Positions 45,498 through 56,056 of a stretch of 64,000 bases of DNA are shown one piece after another. A model generated the notes under the pieces. It made no database searches. It was not told where the DNA came from and worked only from the letters and a program-made list of their open reading frames with translations. Origin of the DNA: Micrasema longulum (Eukaryota; Arthropoda; Insecta; Trichoptera; Brachycentridae); assembly GCA_022494885.1 (NCBI GenBank), contig JAGVSM010003550.1:79543-143542 (forward strand), in the 5' to 3' direction. Within the stretch, counting starts at the first letter, position 1. Each line of letters begins with the position of its first letter. Position numbers and translations under genes: made by a program.

Positions 45498-46797
45498 GTG
45501 AGGCTTCTTTATTTACAAACACGTTTTATTTACTATTGCGCGCCGCGTTTTACGGGCGCGCAAAAGTTTGAATTCGCATCTCCGCGTGTTGCGTTGGCTG
45601 TCGCTTTATCAATTCGTACTGTCCGCCTATTTCCATTTATCGCTGTAATTAGTGCAATGGTAGAAATTAGCAAACGGGGGGATTTGACGTCTAATTTAGG
45701 CTCCGCGCGGGTCAGGGGGGGTCGAGCGGGAAGGGCGTGGTGAACGCGCGCAGGACTCGTCTCCGAGTACAAACTGAGACGAGCCACGGAATAAACGGAT
45801 CTACCTCGTTTACTCCGCGATCTTCTAAAGTGGGTCATCAACATTTGACATTTCGCTTACAGCTCTTGAAAACTTTTCGAGTTTCGCGATACTTGAATCA
45901 AGCGGGTCCTTTGTTTTGATCCATTTGTATCGTGAATCAGATGAATGAATAAAAACTTCGTCTTTGGAATCCTAAATACCTATTTCAAACTTTTCAAATC
46001 AGCATTTTCGAGACTTTATTATTTATTATATACGATTACAGTAATTGCGGTACAGCGTAGGTCTTCACTGGGTTGAATTCCTTACTATGAATAATTGCGC
46101 GTTGTAATAAATAGGTACCTACATTGATTTGACATTGTTCACATTGTCGGAAGTAATTTAACTAAACAATGAACTTCATTTACCGCCATTTAAATAACTT
46201 GTGAACGCATCGCTGACTATATTATATCACTTTAATAATGGTTAAATAAGTGATCATTTATGATTATTATGTACTAGAATAAAGAAACATTACTGAAAGA
46301 ACTGCGTCGCTATTTTACCAAGTTATTTCCATAAGGTATACATATTGAATGACGCTTACAAAATTTCACTTTTAGCCAGAGCTGAAAATTGTGTGGTTCG
46401 AGTGGTAATATCTTTGTTGTTTACGTTAATTTCTAATAAACTATTAACGCAAACAACTTATTGTGTAATTAGACGTCATATCTGCATATAAATACATTCA
46501 TTGTAAATGATCGTAACTTATAAGCACCTAACAAAACAACTAAATAATTTACAAATTGTCTACTTTTTTCCACTGCCGTCAAATTTTTTACTGTTGAATG
46601 GACCTGTTTTTTTTTAAAGCGTTTTTTTACAAATTAATTGATTATTTGATTACAAATAGAATAGGTTTACATATGCTTATATTGTATTAATGTAAGTTGG
46701 TGGCCAGCTATCTCACTAGGTATACAAACTCGTATATCAAATTGAATGTTACCTTTTTACCCCAATCCTATGACCTGGCATAATATTGACAGAGTTC
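45498..46797. other. intron-like; GC-rich at first, then AT-rich
   Basis: GC-rich sequence continues to about 45,930 and then returns to AT-rich. No further exon is identified. Confidence 0.5.
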
Positions 46798-47056
46798 AAT
46801 CATTCCCTTTGCGCACCTAATGGTGCATAGGGCACTGTATCGATACACCAATCGCAGCGTATCTCATCCGATCATTTTTGTTGCATGAATGTAAGATGGT
46901 CAGTCTTACGCTTCAGGTACCAGTCCGGGGACTATGAAGTATTTTAGTGTAAAAACACCCTTTTAAATGAATATTTCATGTCAACCATATCGGGAATCGA
47001 ACGCGAGACCTCTTGCATGGAAGGCAAACGCGCTGACCATTACACTCGAGGCCGAC
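46798..47056 (-). repeat. SINE family A, full-length, inverted
   Basis: The tail side CATTCCCTTTGCGCACCTAA, body complement and head with GGGAATCGAACGCGAGACC and CGCTGACCATTACACTCGAG are all present. Confidence 0.8.
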
Positions 47057-47139
47057 AGTATGTAGTAGGTAGCAATAAAACATATTTATTTCTGGATTTT
47101 TTCAAAATATTTTTTTTGTTGACTAATCAAAAAAAGTAA

Positions 47140-47260
47140 TGGAAAGCTAGGAGAAATATGGAACTCTAGGTATTTACAGGGTTAACGGGTTGTCATTGGC
47201 TGTTTCAACACTTTACGCACTGTGTAACATTTACAATTCTGCATTTGTATTATTTCTTTC
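47140..47260 (+). repeat. repeat family R, fragment
   Basis: GAAATATGGAACTCTAGG, TATTTACAGGGTTAACGGG, TTGTCATTGGCTG and ACGCACTGTGTAACATTTAC follow the order of one family R arm. Confidence 0.55.
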
Positions 47261-47974
47261 CCCTAGGAAATTAAATGAAGTACTTCTCCGCCCATATTTG
47301 GACATACGTCGAATTAATATTTTGCCGAATAAATGGAATATTGAACTAAATCATAATTATTTTTCTTTTTCCATGAAGGTCTACAGTCGAAATTTCCTCC
47401 CATTCCCAACACTTCTAAGATATAGATAGCTAGGAAATAAGATCCATTTGTGAAACATAAACCTTGTACATTATAAGCAAGGTCAATAATACTGCAACCC
47501 CATTAAAAATAAATATATGTTATAACATATTTTATTAATTGAACTCATTCCCAAAAAAAATTGATACAAATTAATGTCAACTACGTCTTGAATTAAGAAC
47601 GACGTATTTCGATATTGTAAATACTGTAAAGCATAAAATATATACGCGTTTGTTTTTTTCTTTTGTTTTCTACGAAAAAATACGCTCTTCATTTCTTTCA
47701 TTTTTCGTACTTGACTTTTATATTTGAATAAATTATACAAGATGTTTGAATACACAATATTCTCTGGGAAGTAACGTATCCATATTATCCATATTGCTTT
47801 GCTTATCTTAAATCTTTGTTTCTGAAAAATAAATACTTTTACACATTTTTGGGGTTCACTACATTTTTACAATTTTTAAAAGTTTGGATGCGATTTAAGG
47901 CTTAGATATTTAATGCAATCACACTTAAGCTAAAATATGTACGTCTTTGGTCAGTAGATATTATTTAAATTAAT

Positions 47975-48265
47975 TGCAACAGAGAGGGAAAACATTATTG
48001 AAAAGGGAATATGGAAATCTAGGCATTTACAGGGCTTATGCCCTGTCATTGGCTGGTTTAAGTGGCCACATTACACACTGTGTAACATTCACCATTCTAC
48101 CCAGTGTACAGGTCATAAGCCCTGTAAATGCCTAGACTTCCATATTCCCTTCTCAATAATGTTTTCCCTCTCTGTTGTTATAAATTTAAATATGAACAAC
48201 TCCCTAGGGAGGAAATCCAGCCAGTCGGCAAGCATTTGGACATACTCAAACATTGTTGGAGTAGA
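47975..48265 (-). mobile_element. repeat family R, compact copy with ~90-bp inverted arms
   Basis: The left arm (CAACAGAGAGGGAAAACAT through CTAGGCATTTACAGGGCTTA) is inverted at about 48105-48178 (CATAAGCCCTGTAAATGCC through ATGTTTTCCCTCTCTGTTG). Beyond it, AACTCCCTAGGGAGGAAATC and CATTTGGACATACTC then AAACATTGTT match the opposite end of the 35.3-kb copy. Confidence 0.78.
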
Positions 48266-48895
48266 TATTATATTCAAAATACGATTATATAGGAACAAAG
48301 ACGTCGATTTTTTGCGTCAAATAATGACAAACATAAACGTGACTTGATTAGATTATTTCATGAGTGAATGTTGTCATTGATACAATATGTATTTTATAAA
48401 CAACCTTCGTTTTCTGAATAGACACTGTAAACACTGATAAAAAATTCAACGTCCTTAAAACAGATACCTTGGAAACTATCGAAAGGACATGTAAGTCAAC
48501 ATTAAATGGAACCGGAAGATTTAGTTTCAACTTAGAATTATCTAGAAATGAAGTAAGATCTACATACATACGTGATCTAGTAGCTGATCATAACGTGACA
48601 GGAGGATAATACGAGTGTGGTGATTTCAGAGATATCGTTCTTCCGCCAAATCTTAGGACATGGTCTTTGAATAAGTTTAATAAAAAAATGTACATTTGAA
48701 GCACCAACTTCGCAGTTATTCATTATAATAACAGGCTGAGCCATGTTGTTAGGAGACTATCTTAACCAGGAGACGTTGCGTATTTATTTTCTAATTCAGT
48801 AGTTTTATATAGATTCCATATACCTTTTTATGGAATAAATTTATAAAATACGCATGTAAAATATAAAGCAACTCTGTTTTTAACAATTTTATTTT

Positions 48896-49180
48896 TTTCT
48901 ACCGACCGGTTTCAAAGCTACACATGCTTCTTTATCATGGTATAATTAACTTATTATTTGTACCTTGATCAAGTTAATTATACCTTAATAAAGAAGCTTC
49001 TGTAGCTTTAAAACCGGTAGGTAGAAGAAAAAAAAACTCTTAAAAACAAAGTTCTGTAATATTTATTTTATTAAGTTTAATAGAGCTTTTATTTTTCTAT
49101 TATATTATTGAAACACAAATTTCAACTGCATGGGACCAAAGTCCTGTGTTGAGTTAGGACGAATAATTAACTTAATAGAC
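48896..49180. repeat. repeat family G, palindromic copy
   Basis: TCTACCGACCGGTTTCAAAG then CTACACATGCTTCTTTATCA is mirrored at 48966-49025 by TTAATTATACCTTAATAAAG, AAGCTTCTGTAGCTTTAAAA and CCGGTAGGTAGA. A following part, AAGTCCTGTGTTGAGTTAGG, is inverted relative to 33610. Confidence 0.7.
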
Positions 49181-50404
49181 ATGTCGAACTATGTATACTT
49201 AACCTTACCGAAATAAGGGTTTAAAATATACGAGTATAAGCTATCGCATTAATGCAGAAATAATATCCTTGCGAAGATATTGTTAATGTCATTTTTTGTT
49301 ATTGCAATTTCCAAATTCTAAAATTCAACACATGTCATTGCTAGGGTGACCGTCGCGCCGAAGAGATGGGAAGGATATAGTCGTCGGACTGCCAACAAAA
49401 ACAATGTTGTCATCGTGGCAACAAGGCTAATGGAGTTTTTAATGGATATAACATAACTATCGAAAAAAAAATGTTAGTAAACTTACAGACTTTGTTTGTT
49501 TACCGGTTTCACGGCGTACCCTTCTACTACACATGCAAAACCACTATACACCTTCACTATAGTAGTTGCATAAACATATAAAACCAACATACTAATAGGA
49601 CACACTATATTAGAAGCTGAAACCGGCAGACAAAGAAAAGCCGGCTAGTGGTTATATACAAATATTTATTAAAATGTTCAACCTCAAAGTAAATTAATAT
49701 TAATGATATTTAAAATTATTGATTTACTAAGTACCTAGGTCATATCTTTAGTTTCCGAATATAGACATCTTAAAACAAATTAATGGATTTAGAAAAAAAT
49801 GCCACAAAGGTTTGAATATGAAATGACAACCGCAAACTGGAGGAATTACCCCTTTCAATTTCTCTCTTTGCATCTCCTTACGGTGGCGATGGTCGATAGT
49901 TGTTTAAAATGGATAGCCATTCACTTTTGAGTTAATGACTTTTGACTTAAATATGAAAAACTAACAATAAGAAAACAAAACTTCAAATAATTTTAATTAA
50001 AGAATGTGTCATTTTTTATCATGCCGTACAACACAGCGAATCAAAAGAAAATATATCAAACCTAATTTAACAAGGACAGCTCGTAAAAACGCGTAACTTT
50101 TTAACTACTTCAGAAGTTTCGTCGCGGCTCCGTTTTTTACGTGTCTATTAAAGAAGACCACTGAACGAAGACCCTTTCTTTGTGGTTCTTGGAGACGCCA
50201 TGCAGAAAAACTTGCGTTGGCGTATGTCATTTTTCTTTAACCAAGTTTCTTCGTATAAGTTTCGGGAGCTCGTAGGTACTGCCTGTCCAATTATTACGAA
50301 CATTCTAAAACATGTTTACAACTACGTCTTTTTATACTTTCCATGAAATGTTTTTATATCACCGCAAGAAATGATATAATATCACTGCATAAAATTTAGT
50401 ATTT
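49181..50404. other. no recognised gene
   Basis: An inverted pair GGTTTC/GAAACC around 49505-49625 with CTATA-rich arms hints at another small foldback; otherwise the stretch is plain. Confidence 0.4.
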
Positions 50405-50860
50405 CGCCAACAATATTTTGAGTATGGCCAAATGCTGAATTTGACTCTCTGAGGAGTATATCAAGAAAATCATCAATCAAGAAAGTATATCATGAAAATC
50501 TTTGAGAAGTTAATATAGAGTTTCCAACTAACTCGTCATCGGCTAGTTTAAGTAAAATTTCATCCCTGCTCCTAGCTCTGAAGACGTATACCGAAGTTTC
50601 GGGCGAACCAATACATAACTATTTTCATCTTCAATCTCAATCACTTTAAACTTTGTGTAAAATTGACCTATAAGTAAAATATATAATGTAATCACTCAAA
50701 CCAGCCTTAAACATAAAGTCATAAACTGTGTTAATTCCCTGATATACATACGTCTCGTCTCTGTTGAAGTATCTGTAAATCTTAAAAGTCTGTCTCGTAG
50801 TGTACTTAGTAGTTAACTAATGTTTTTAAATGTTCTTCATCTTTGTTGTAATATATCATC
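50405..50860. repeat. repeat family R, highly diverged copy
   Basis: CAACAATATTTTGAGTATGG then CCAAATGCTG opens it, with GGCTAGTTTAAGT inside and TGTTCTTCATCTTTGTTGTA near the end, in the same order as the 27.6-kb copy. Confidence 0.5.
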
Positions 50861-51416
50861 AAATTAAAATATTTTCATATTACGGAAAACAAATTAGTAA
50901 CGAATTATTATTTTCTGTATGTTTCTACTTCCAGAAAACATGTAATCGGAAAAGGTGATCTATCAAAACAAACTGATAATTTTCACGCTCATTCACAATA
51001 TTGTAAAAACATGTACATGCCTTTAAAGTAAATCTCGAATCTTATCGGCACATTTTCCTAAGAGTGTGTGTAGGTGGGTGTGTTTAAGCACTTATGTGTG
51101 ATGTTTGTCTAAAAAAAACATCGAATCAATTAAATAAGAATTAAAATGCTATATTTTGATACATGATCAATCTGCTTATATAAATAATTAACCATAATTA
51201 TCTTTTTTTTATCATCGTGATCATTCCCTCGTGAGCAGACCCCAATAAACACTCAGCATATCGAAATAGAACCAGAGCCCCAGACGAGTGTTTACGACTT
51301 GATAGTTGCTCTCAGGTAAACACCCTGAATAAGATAATCTGCTGGAAATAAGTCCGCCGCTTTGTAAAGCAATTGAAGCAGTCGCTTACCATTTTTGAAG
51401 TTCTCGGCCCAGATGA

Positions 51417-51638
51417 CAATAGGAAGTTAACATTTATCTTCAAATTTATCTACAAAGTAAAATTAAGTTTTCTGTATGAAAAGCTGAATATGCATACGAT
51501 TTTTTCTTCTAAATATGTTCAATTGTAGGTTAGCGACGAAGATACTTTAAATGTTCAAGCAAATATACTCATTTTCGTACACAAATATCGGTGTTTCTTT
51601 ATAGACCTGTCGAAGATAACTCTGTTAACTTCCCATTG
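51417..51638. mobile_element. MITE family C (copy 3), uninterrupted
   Basis: CAATAGGAAGTTAA at 51417 pairs with TTAACTTCCCATTG ending at 51638. The interior matches the other two copies and contains the single GAAGATAACTCT site where the 35-kb copy is interrupted. Confidence 0.75.
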
Positions 51639-51639
51639 G

Positions 51640-51868
51640 AATCGGGGCCCTGGATTCGATTCCTGGCAGGGAGGACGTAAAACTTTTTTTTTAAAGAACT
51701 GTTTGGAATCTTAAGATTTACCCAAATATTTCAATTTCGGGAGGCATCTTTAACGACTTGTATAACTTACTATTAGAAAACGGGAATCAAGTTGGGTAGA
51801 GAGTGATGTTGAAACCACGGACCTCTAATCTGTGAGTCCGAGACACTAGCCACGGGATCACAGCCAGC
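51640..51868. repeat. tRNA-derived SINE C pieces
   Basis: A B-box-like GGATTCGATTCCTGG lies at 51651-51666. Inverted, AAAACGGGAATCAAGTTGGG through CCACGGACCTCTAATC to GCCACGGGATCACAGCC (51775-51868) matches a similar stretch at 62095-62192. Confidence 0.5.
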
Positions 51869-51917
51869 GAAATTATTGATTTTAAAGATGATTTAAACTA
51901 CAATATATTATTATTAC

Positions 51918-52050
51918 TGGACTAGCACCTGAAGCGTCGGACTGATCACCATACCTCCAAGTAACAGATGATCGAAACACGCTGCATTTAGTTTACGAAT
52001 GCAGTGCCTTATGCACCACTGGGTGCGGAAAAGGAAATGATAATGATATA
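51918..52050 (+). repeat. SINE family A, 5'-truncated
   Basis: It retains CTGGACTAGCACCTGAAGCG, GCAGTGCCTTATGCACCACT and the tail GAAATGATAATGAT; the tRNA head is absent. Confidence 0.65.
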
Positions 52051-52940
52051 GATTATTATTTTGATAATCACACAATTTTTGCTGCCATAGCGAATTTACC
52101 AATGCGATTTTGAAGCCGATTTAAAAAAATCCCACATCGGAAAAATCGATTGTTTTATAAACATAATTGAATTCATAAACCCGTCCGATTTAATTCGAGC
52201 ATTCCTAATTCGAGGTTAGTCAAATTTATTTAATATTCGTAGGTTTTCTTTAACGACCGGGGAAATTTTATTTTTGGATTTATCCTCTCTCGTATATTAC
52301 ATTCCTTCATTCGATTGACTTCAATCAGTTCTAGTGGGAATCTTCTGAGAGGAGTTTTTTCTGCCCTATAAAAAAAGAACAGGTGAATAATTTCACTCTA
52401 GAGGAATTGTTAAGTTTACGTTGAGGGAAATTCTAAATCCCTAAACTCTCTTCGAGTGTTGTATCAGCGGAATATTTGATAAAGAAAGATAGTTAGTTTA
52501 CTTGAGAATGGGCACGAATTTACGATGGTCATTTTAATTAGAACTAGCGTCATGTAAATGATAGTCTGCCGGTCGCGGACCGGGGTCTGTTTGATACGGG
52601 AAAGGGTTCCCATTTATTTATTTATTTGTGGATATACTAAATACGACGTCCTAAATTGAAGTTTACCTACTGCCATGGTGATTCAGCCCTGATTTATATT
52701 GTTCGATCATATTTTAGTCTGCGTCATCATCAGCTCCACATGTGAGCAAACAAACATGGACAAAATGTAGACTTTTAAAATCTATCCTAATTAAAATAAA
52801 AATCAGTGTATTCTTAAAATGTATTTTTCAGACTGTAATTATTACCTGTACTGTCTCCAGCGCCGATTACCTTCATATAAATAAATACATTGCCTCTGTC
52901 ACTCTGAAACTTGTATTTTTAATTTTGTGGTCTTACCTTG
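52051..52940. other. no recognised gene, left flank of the BEL element
   Basis: Non-coding DNA with nothing identifiable. Confidence 0.5.
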
Positions 52941-53617
52941 TGTAGCCGACGTCATAGTATTTTATTTTATTATTGTATGTTCGTATAAATGTTTCAATTA
53001 TTATTTTACTTGTATTTAATATATAACCTAGTATGTATGAGTCTGCGAGGCTAATTCCGTGCCTAACCGGCCGCTGCCGTATAAAGGACGAATTGAGCGG
53101 GAGCGTGTCAAGCTAGCGGCCCTTTCACGTCCGCTCTAGTCGGCGCTCGATTGTGCAATGAAGGGACGGAGGCGGGGGTCGGGGCTTATACGTTGGCTAG
53201 GGGGCGCCTATTTACGTTGGCCGCTCGGGAGAATACTCGACAGGAGTGGGGGGCCGGCACCATTCCCATACCTAAGTTAACCGTAGGGTCAGATTTTGTA
53301 ATCTTGTATAAATATGTGCACATGTGAGAAATAAAGACATCGATCGAAAACAGTAAACACTCTCTTTTAACTCTAGTCTGCCCGATTACTTCGCCACTTC
53401 GTCTTCAGATCTTCACTGCACCTGGACTGGACTCAGCCAAATCCAGAAGCGGATTTACAACCTGCTAGCCGCCACTGTCAGCCGACAGTATTTGGAATTA
53501 ATATTCATACCTACGGGCTACTGATACCTATCGCAGCTCGCAGTAGAATACCAGCGCCTTGCCGAGATTTTTACAGTCTCACAATTCTTTATACGAGGCG
53601 GAAACGCGTCTCGTACA
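52941..53617 (+). repeat. 5' LTR of the BEL/Pao element
   Basis: It begins TGTAGCCGACGTCATAG and ends CGTCTCGTACA. It contains a TATAAA-type box (CCGTATAAAGGACG, CTTGTATAAATATG) and AATAAA at 53330-53335, consistent with promoter and polyadenylation functions. Confidence 0.93.
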
Positions 53618-53640
53618 AAGTGGTCCTTCACTGCCGAATC
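53618..53640 (+). other. primer-binding site region
   Basis: TGGTCCTTCACTGCCG starts three bases after the LTR. A leading TGG complementary to a tRNA CCA end is expected. The tRNA species is not assigned. Confidence 0.6.
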
Positions 53641-53667
53641 TTCTACTGAATATCTCCGCCGCCCAAG

Positions 53668-56001
53668 ATGACTCCTGTATTGCGATCGGGGAAGAACGCC
53701 GCCGAACGGGTGGACCCCGCCATATCTGAAAGAGAATCATCCGACGACGATGCTTCTGACAACGCTTCTCAAGCATCAGCCAACACCATCAGATTCCTGA
53801 AGGCACAGAACAAGGAGCTTCGCATCCAACTGAAGCGCCAGAGTAGAAGAGAGAGCCGCCCACAGCCGTTGGACGGAGAACAGGGACCATCTACACTCCC
53901 GCCATTGGAAGGGTCTGAGGAGAGCGCTGCTGGACTCACAGAGACGTGGGTCAACCGCTCCGCAGATCCCATGGCGCAGATGGCCACCGCTATTGCTGAG
54001 ATGGCCTCAGCAATAAGAACCTCGTCAATAGGGAGCCCCAGGCCGCCTAACGTGGAAGACGACGGCAGAGTTGGGGCCATGATGGCCCGACAGTCCAGCG
54101 CCAAGGACCTGCCCGTCTACACAGGAGAGCCGCTGGAGTGGCCCACCTTTAGCTCTCAGTATCATCAATCGACTGAGATGTGCCGCCTATCAGAGCCGGA
54201 GAACCTCCTACGTCTGCAGCGCGCCCTGAGGGGGCGAGCGAGAGAGGCGGTCTCAGCGCTACTCGTAGAACCGCGTAACGTCGGACAAATCATCCGAACT
54301 TTGGAGCTGCGCTTTGGCCAAAAAGAAGTCATCGTCGCAGCCATGCTGGATAGAGTAAGGAGACTCCAATGTCTTCAGGGTACTGGTTCGACGGAGTCAC
54401 TAATCGAGTTATCTGGTGCCATCAGCAACGTGATCGCCACTCTGGAAGGCTTCGGTGGTGAATATCTTACTACCCCGCAGTTACTAAGCGAGCTAGTTGC
54501 GAAACTACCGCTATGTATGCGTACATCGTGGTGGGGGGCCAGACGAGGTGATAATAACAGAGCCACTGTTAAAGATTTTTCTGTCTGGCTAGAAGAAATA
54601 TCGAGCGCCGCAATGTTGTGCGGAGGTATCGAACCGAACATTTATAGTGGAAAAGGCAATCGAAAACGCGAGTTAGTAAATACCGCGGTAGTGCCTCAAA
54701 TACTTACAAGTGAGAAGAACAAGTGTGCATTGTGTAATCGATCTCACCCTATTCAGTCGTGCCGGGACTATCTAAAGTTATCAGTGGCCGAGCGATGGCA
54801 AATAGTTAAAAGTAAAAACTTATGTTTTTCGTGCTTAGGGGAATCGCATAGGGTTACGCAATGTAAACATTCGCGTGAGTGCAGCGTTGATAGGTGCCGT
54901 TCATTGCACCATAAAACGCTTCACGAATCTAACCGCGGAGAAGTGCGCGAATATCGACCTACCACCGAGGTCGGAGCCTCGAGCTCATCGTTTTCGCGAC
55001 AAAACAATTCCTTGAACGGAAATCAATCCGCAAGGAGAGAATCAAGTGAGAATTTAGTGAGTGAAAGTGAAAACCGCTATGACAATGAAAACTCACGAAA
55101 TAGAACAGTTGTGAACACGTGGTCAACGAACGGACCGATTCTTTTAAAATTATTACCGGTGGAAATAAGTGGACCAGCGGGAACAGTGACTTCGTACGCC
55201 TTGTTGGATGAAGGGTCTACAATTACCCTCATCGACAGTGAAGTGGCGGACCGTGCAGGTGCGTCAGGAAAAATACGAGGACTAAAAATTCACGGGGCCG
55301 GTGGCATGAATGTGACGGATGAGTCATCACGTCGCATAACAGTAAATATCCGCGGCGATAACAGTGAAATATACAAAATGCGAGCTAACACGATGCAATA
55401 TTTAAATTTACCCCCTCAAGCCGTAATGGACGCCGGACAAATTAAAACAGTGCGCCCGCAAATTTTAATTGGCCAAGATAATGCTTCCTTGATTGTAACG
55501 AGGGAAGCAAGGAAAAGTGGGAGATATATTATCTCCGTTACTGCATTAGGAGAGGCGATTCACGGTGGTACAAATATAATGCCGTTTCAAACAATCGCCG
55601 CAATACAAGACAACGCCCGATTAGAAAATCTTGTGAAGAAAAATTATGCCGTTGACTCGTTAGGTATTTTGCCGACAATTAGAATATCTTGCAGTGAAAA
55701 AAGAGCAATTGATATTCTTCAAAACACTACTCGACCTCTGATATCGGGACAATGGGAAACAGGACTTTTGTGGAAAGATGACGTCATAAGCCTCCCAAAT
55801 AATCGGCAAACGGCGCTACGAAGACTAGAACTAATTGAAAAGAAATTTCGCAAAAACGAATCCTTTGCTATCGCGTACAAATCGAAAATAAATGAGTATA
55901 TTAGTAAGGGATATGCCCGAGAGCTCACATGCATTGAGAAAAATACATTGACGAATAGAACGTACTACCTACCGCACTTCGCAGTTAGTCATGTGAAATA
56001 A
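53668..56001 (+). CDS. BEL/Pao gag-protease and N-terminal part of reverse transcriptase (frameshift at end)
   Basis: The 777-codon frame starts shortly after the primer-binding region. The N-terminus is charged with a short coiled-coil-like segment (FLKAQNKELRIQLKRQ, about residues 43-58). A gag core follows from about residue 148 (LPVYTGEPLEWPTFSSQY). Two Cys/His clusters come next, CALCNRSHPIQSC (353-365) and CFSCLGESHRVTQC (386-399, a CCHC knuckle). An aspartic protease has its active Asp at about residue 514 (LLDEGS). The last about 90 residues begin the RT domain (GQWETGLLWK, YYLPHFAVSHV). The frame then hits TAA at 55999-56001 because of an indel in an A-rich run, with the RT continuing in the next frame. 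Confidence 0.9.
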   Translation: MTPVLRSGKNAAERVDPAISERESSDDDASDNASQASANTIRFLKAQNKELRIQLKRQSRRESRPQPLDGEQGPSTLPPLEGSEESAAGLTETWVNRSADPMAQMATAIAEMASAIRTSSIGSPRPPNVEDDGRVGAMMARQSSAKDLPVYTGEPLEWPTFSSQYHQSTEMCRLSEPENLLRLQRALRGRAREAVSALLVEPRNVGQIIRTLELRFGQKEVIVAAMLDRVRRLQCLQGTGSTESLIELSGAISNVIATLEGFGGEYLTTPQLLSELVAKLPLCMRTSWWGARRGDNNRATVKDFSVWLEEISSAAMLCGGIEPNIYSGKGNRKRELVNTAVVPQILTSEKNKCALCNRSHPIQSCRDYLKLSVAERWQIVKSKNLCFSCLGESHRVTQCKHSRECSVDRCRSLHHKTLHESNRGEVREYRPTTEVGASSSSFSRQNNSLNGNQSARRESSENLVSESENRYDNENSRNRTVVNTWSTNGPILLKLLPVEISGPAGTVTSYALLDEGSTITLIDSEVADRAGASGKIRGLKIHGAGGMNVTDESSRRITVNIRGDNSEIYKMRANTMQYLNLPPQAVMDAGQIKTVRPQILIGQDNASLIVTREARKSGRYIISVTALGEAIHGGTNIMPFQTIAAIQDNARLENLVKKNYAVDSLGILPTIRISCSEKRAIDILQNTTRPLISGQWETGLLWKDDVISLPNNRQTALRRLELIEKKFRKNESFAIAYKSKINEYISKGYARELTCIEKNTLTNRTYYLPHFAVSHVK

Positions 56002-56056
56002 ACCCGGAAAGCTACGCATTGTCTTCGACGCCGCAAGTAAATATCGCGGTGTTTCG

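Noticed and set aside
45251..45919. Several overlapping open frames of 60-156 codons on both strands
   Set aside because: The GC- and CpG-rich composition removes stop codons in all frames; only the short stretch ending at a GTGAGG donor has gene-like structure.
196..47056. tRNA-like sequences with A and B boxes as genuine tRNA genes
   Set aside because: They lack a paired acceptor stem, run into a shared non-tRNA body and recur with that body in many places, so they are SINE heads.
48113..48298. Open frame on the minus strand as a conserved small protein, because similar peptides appear at other places
   Set aside because: The similar peptides are translations of repeat R copies, and other copies are full of stops.
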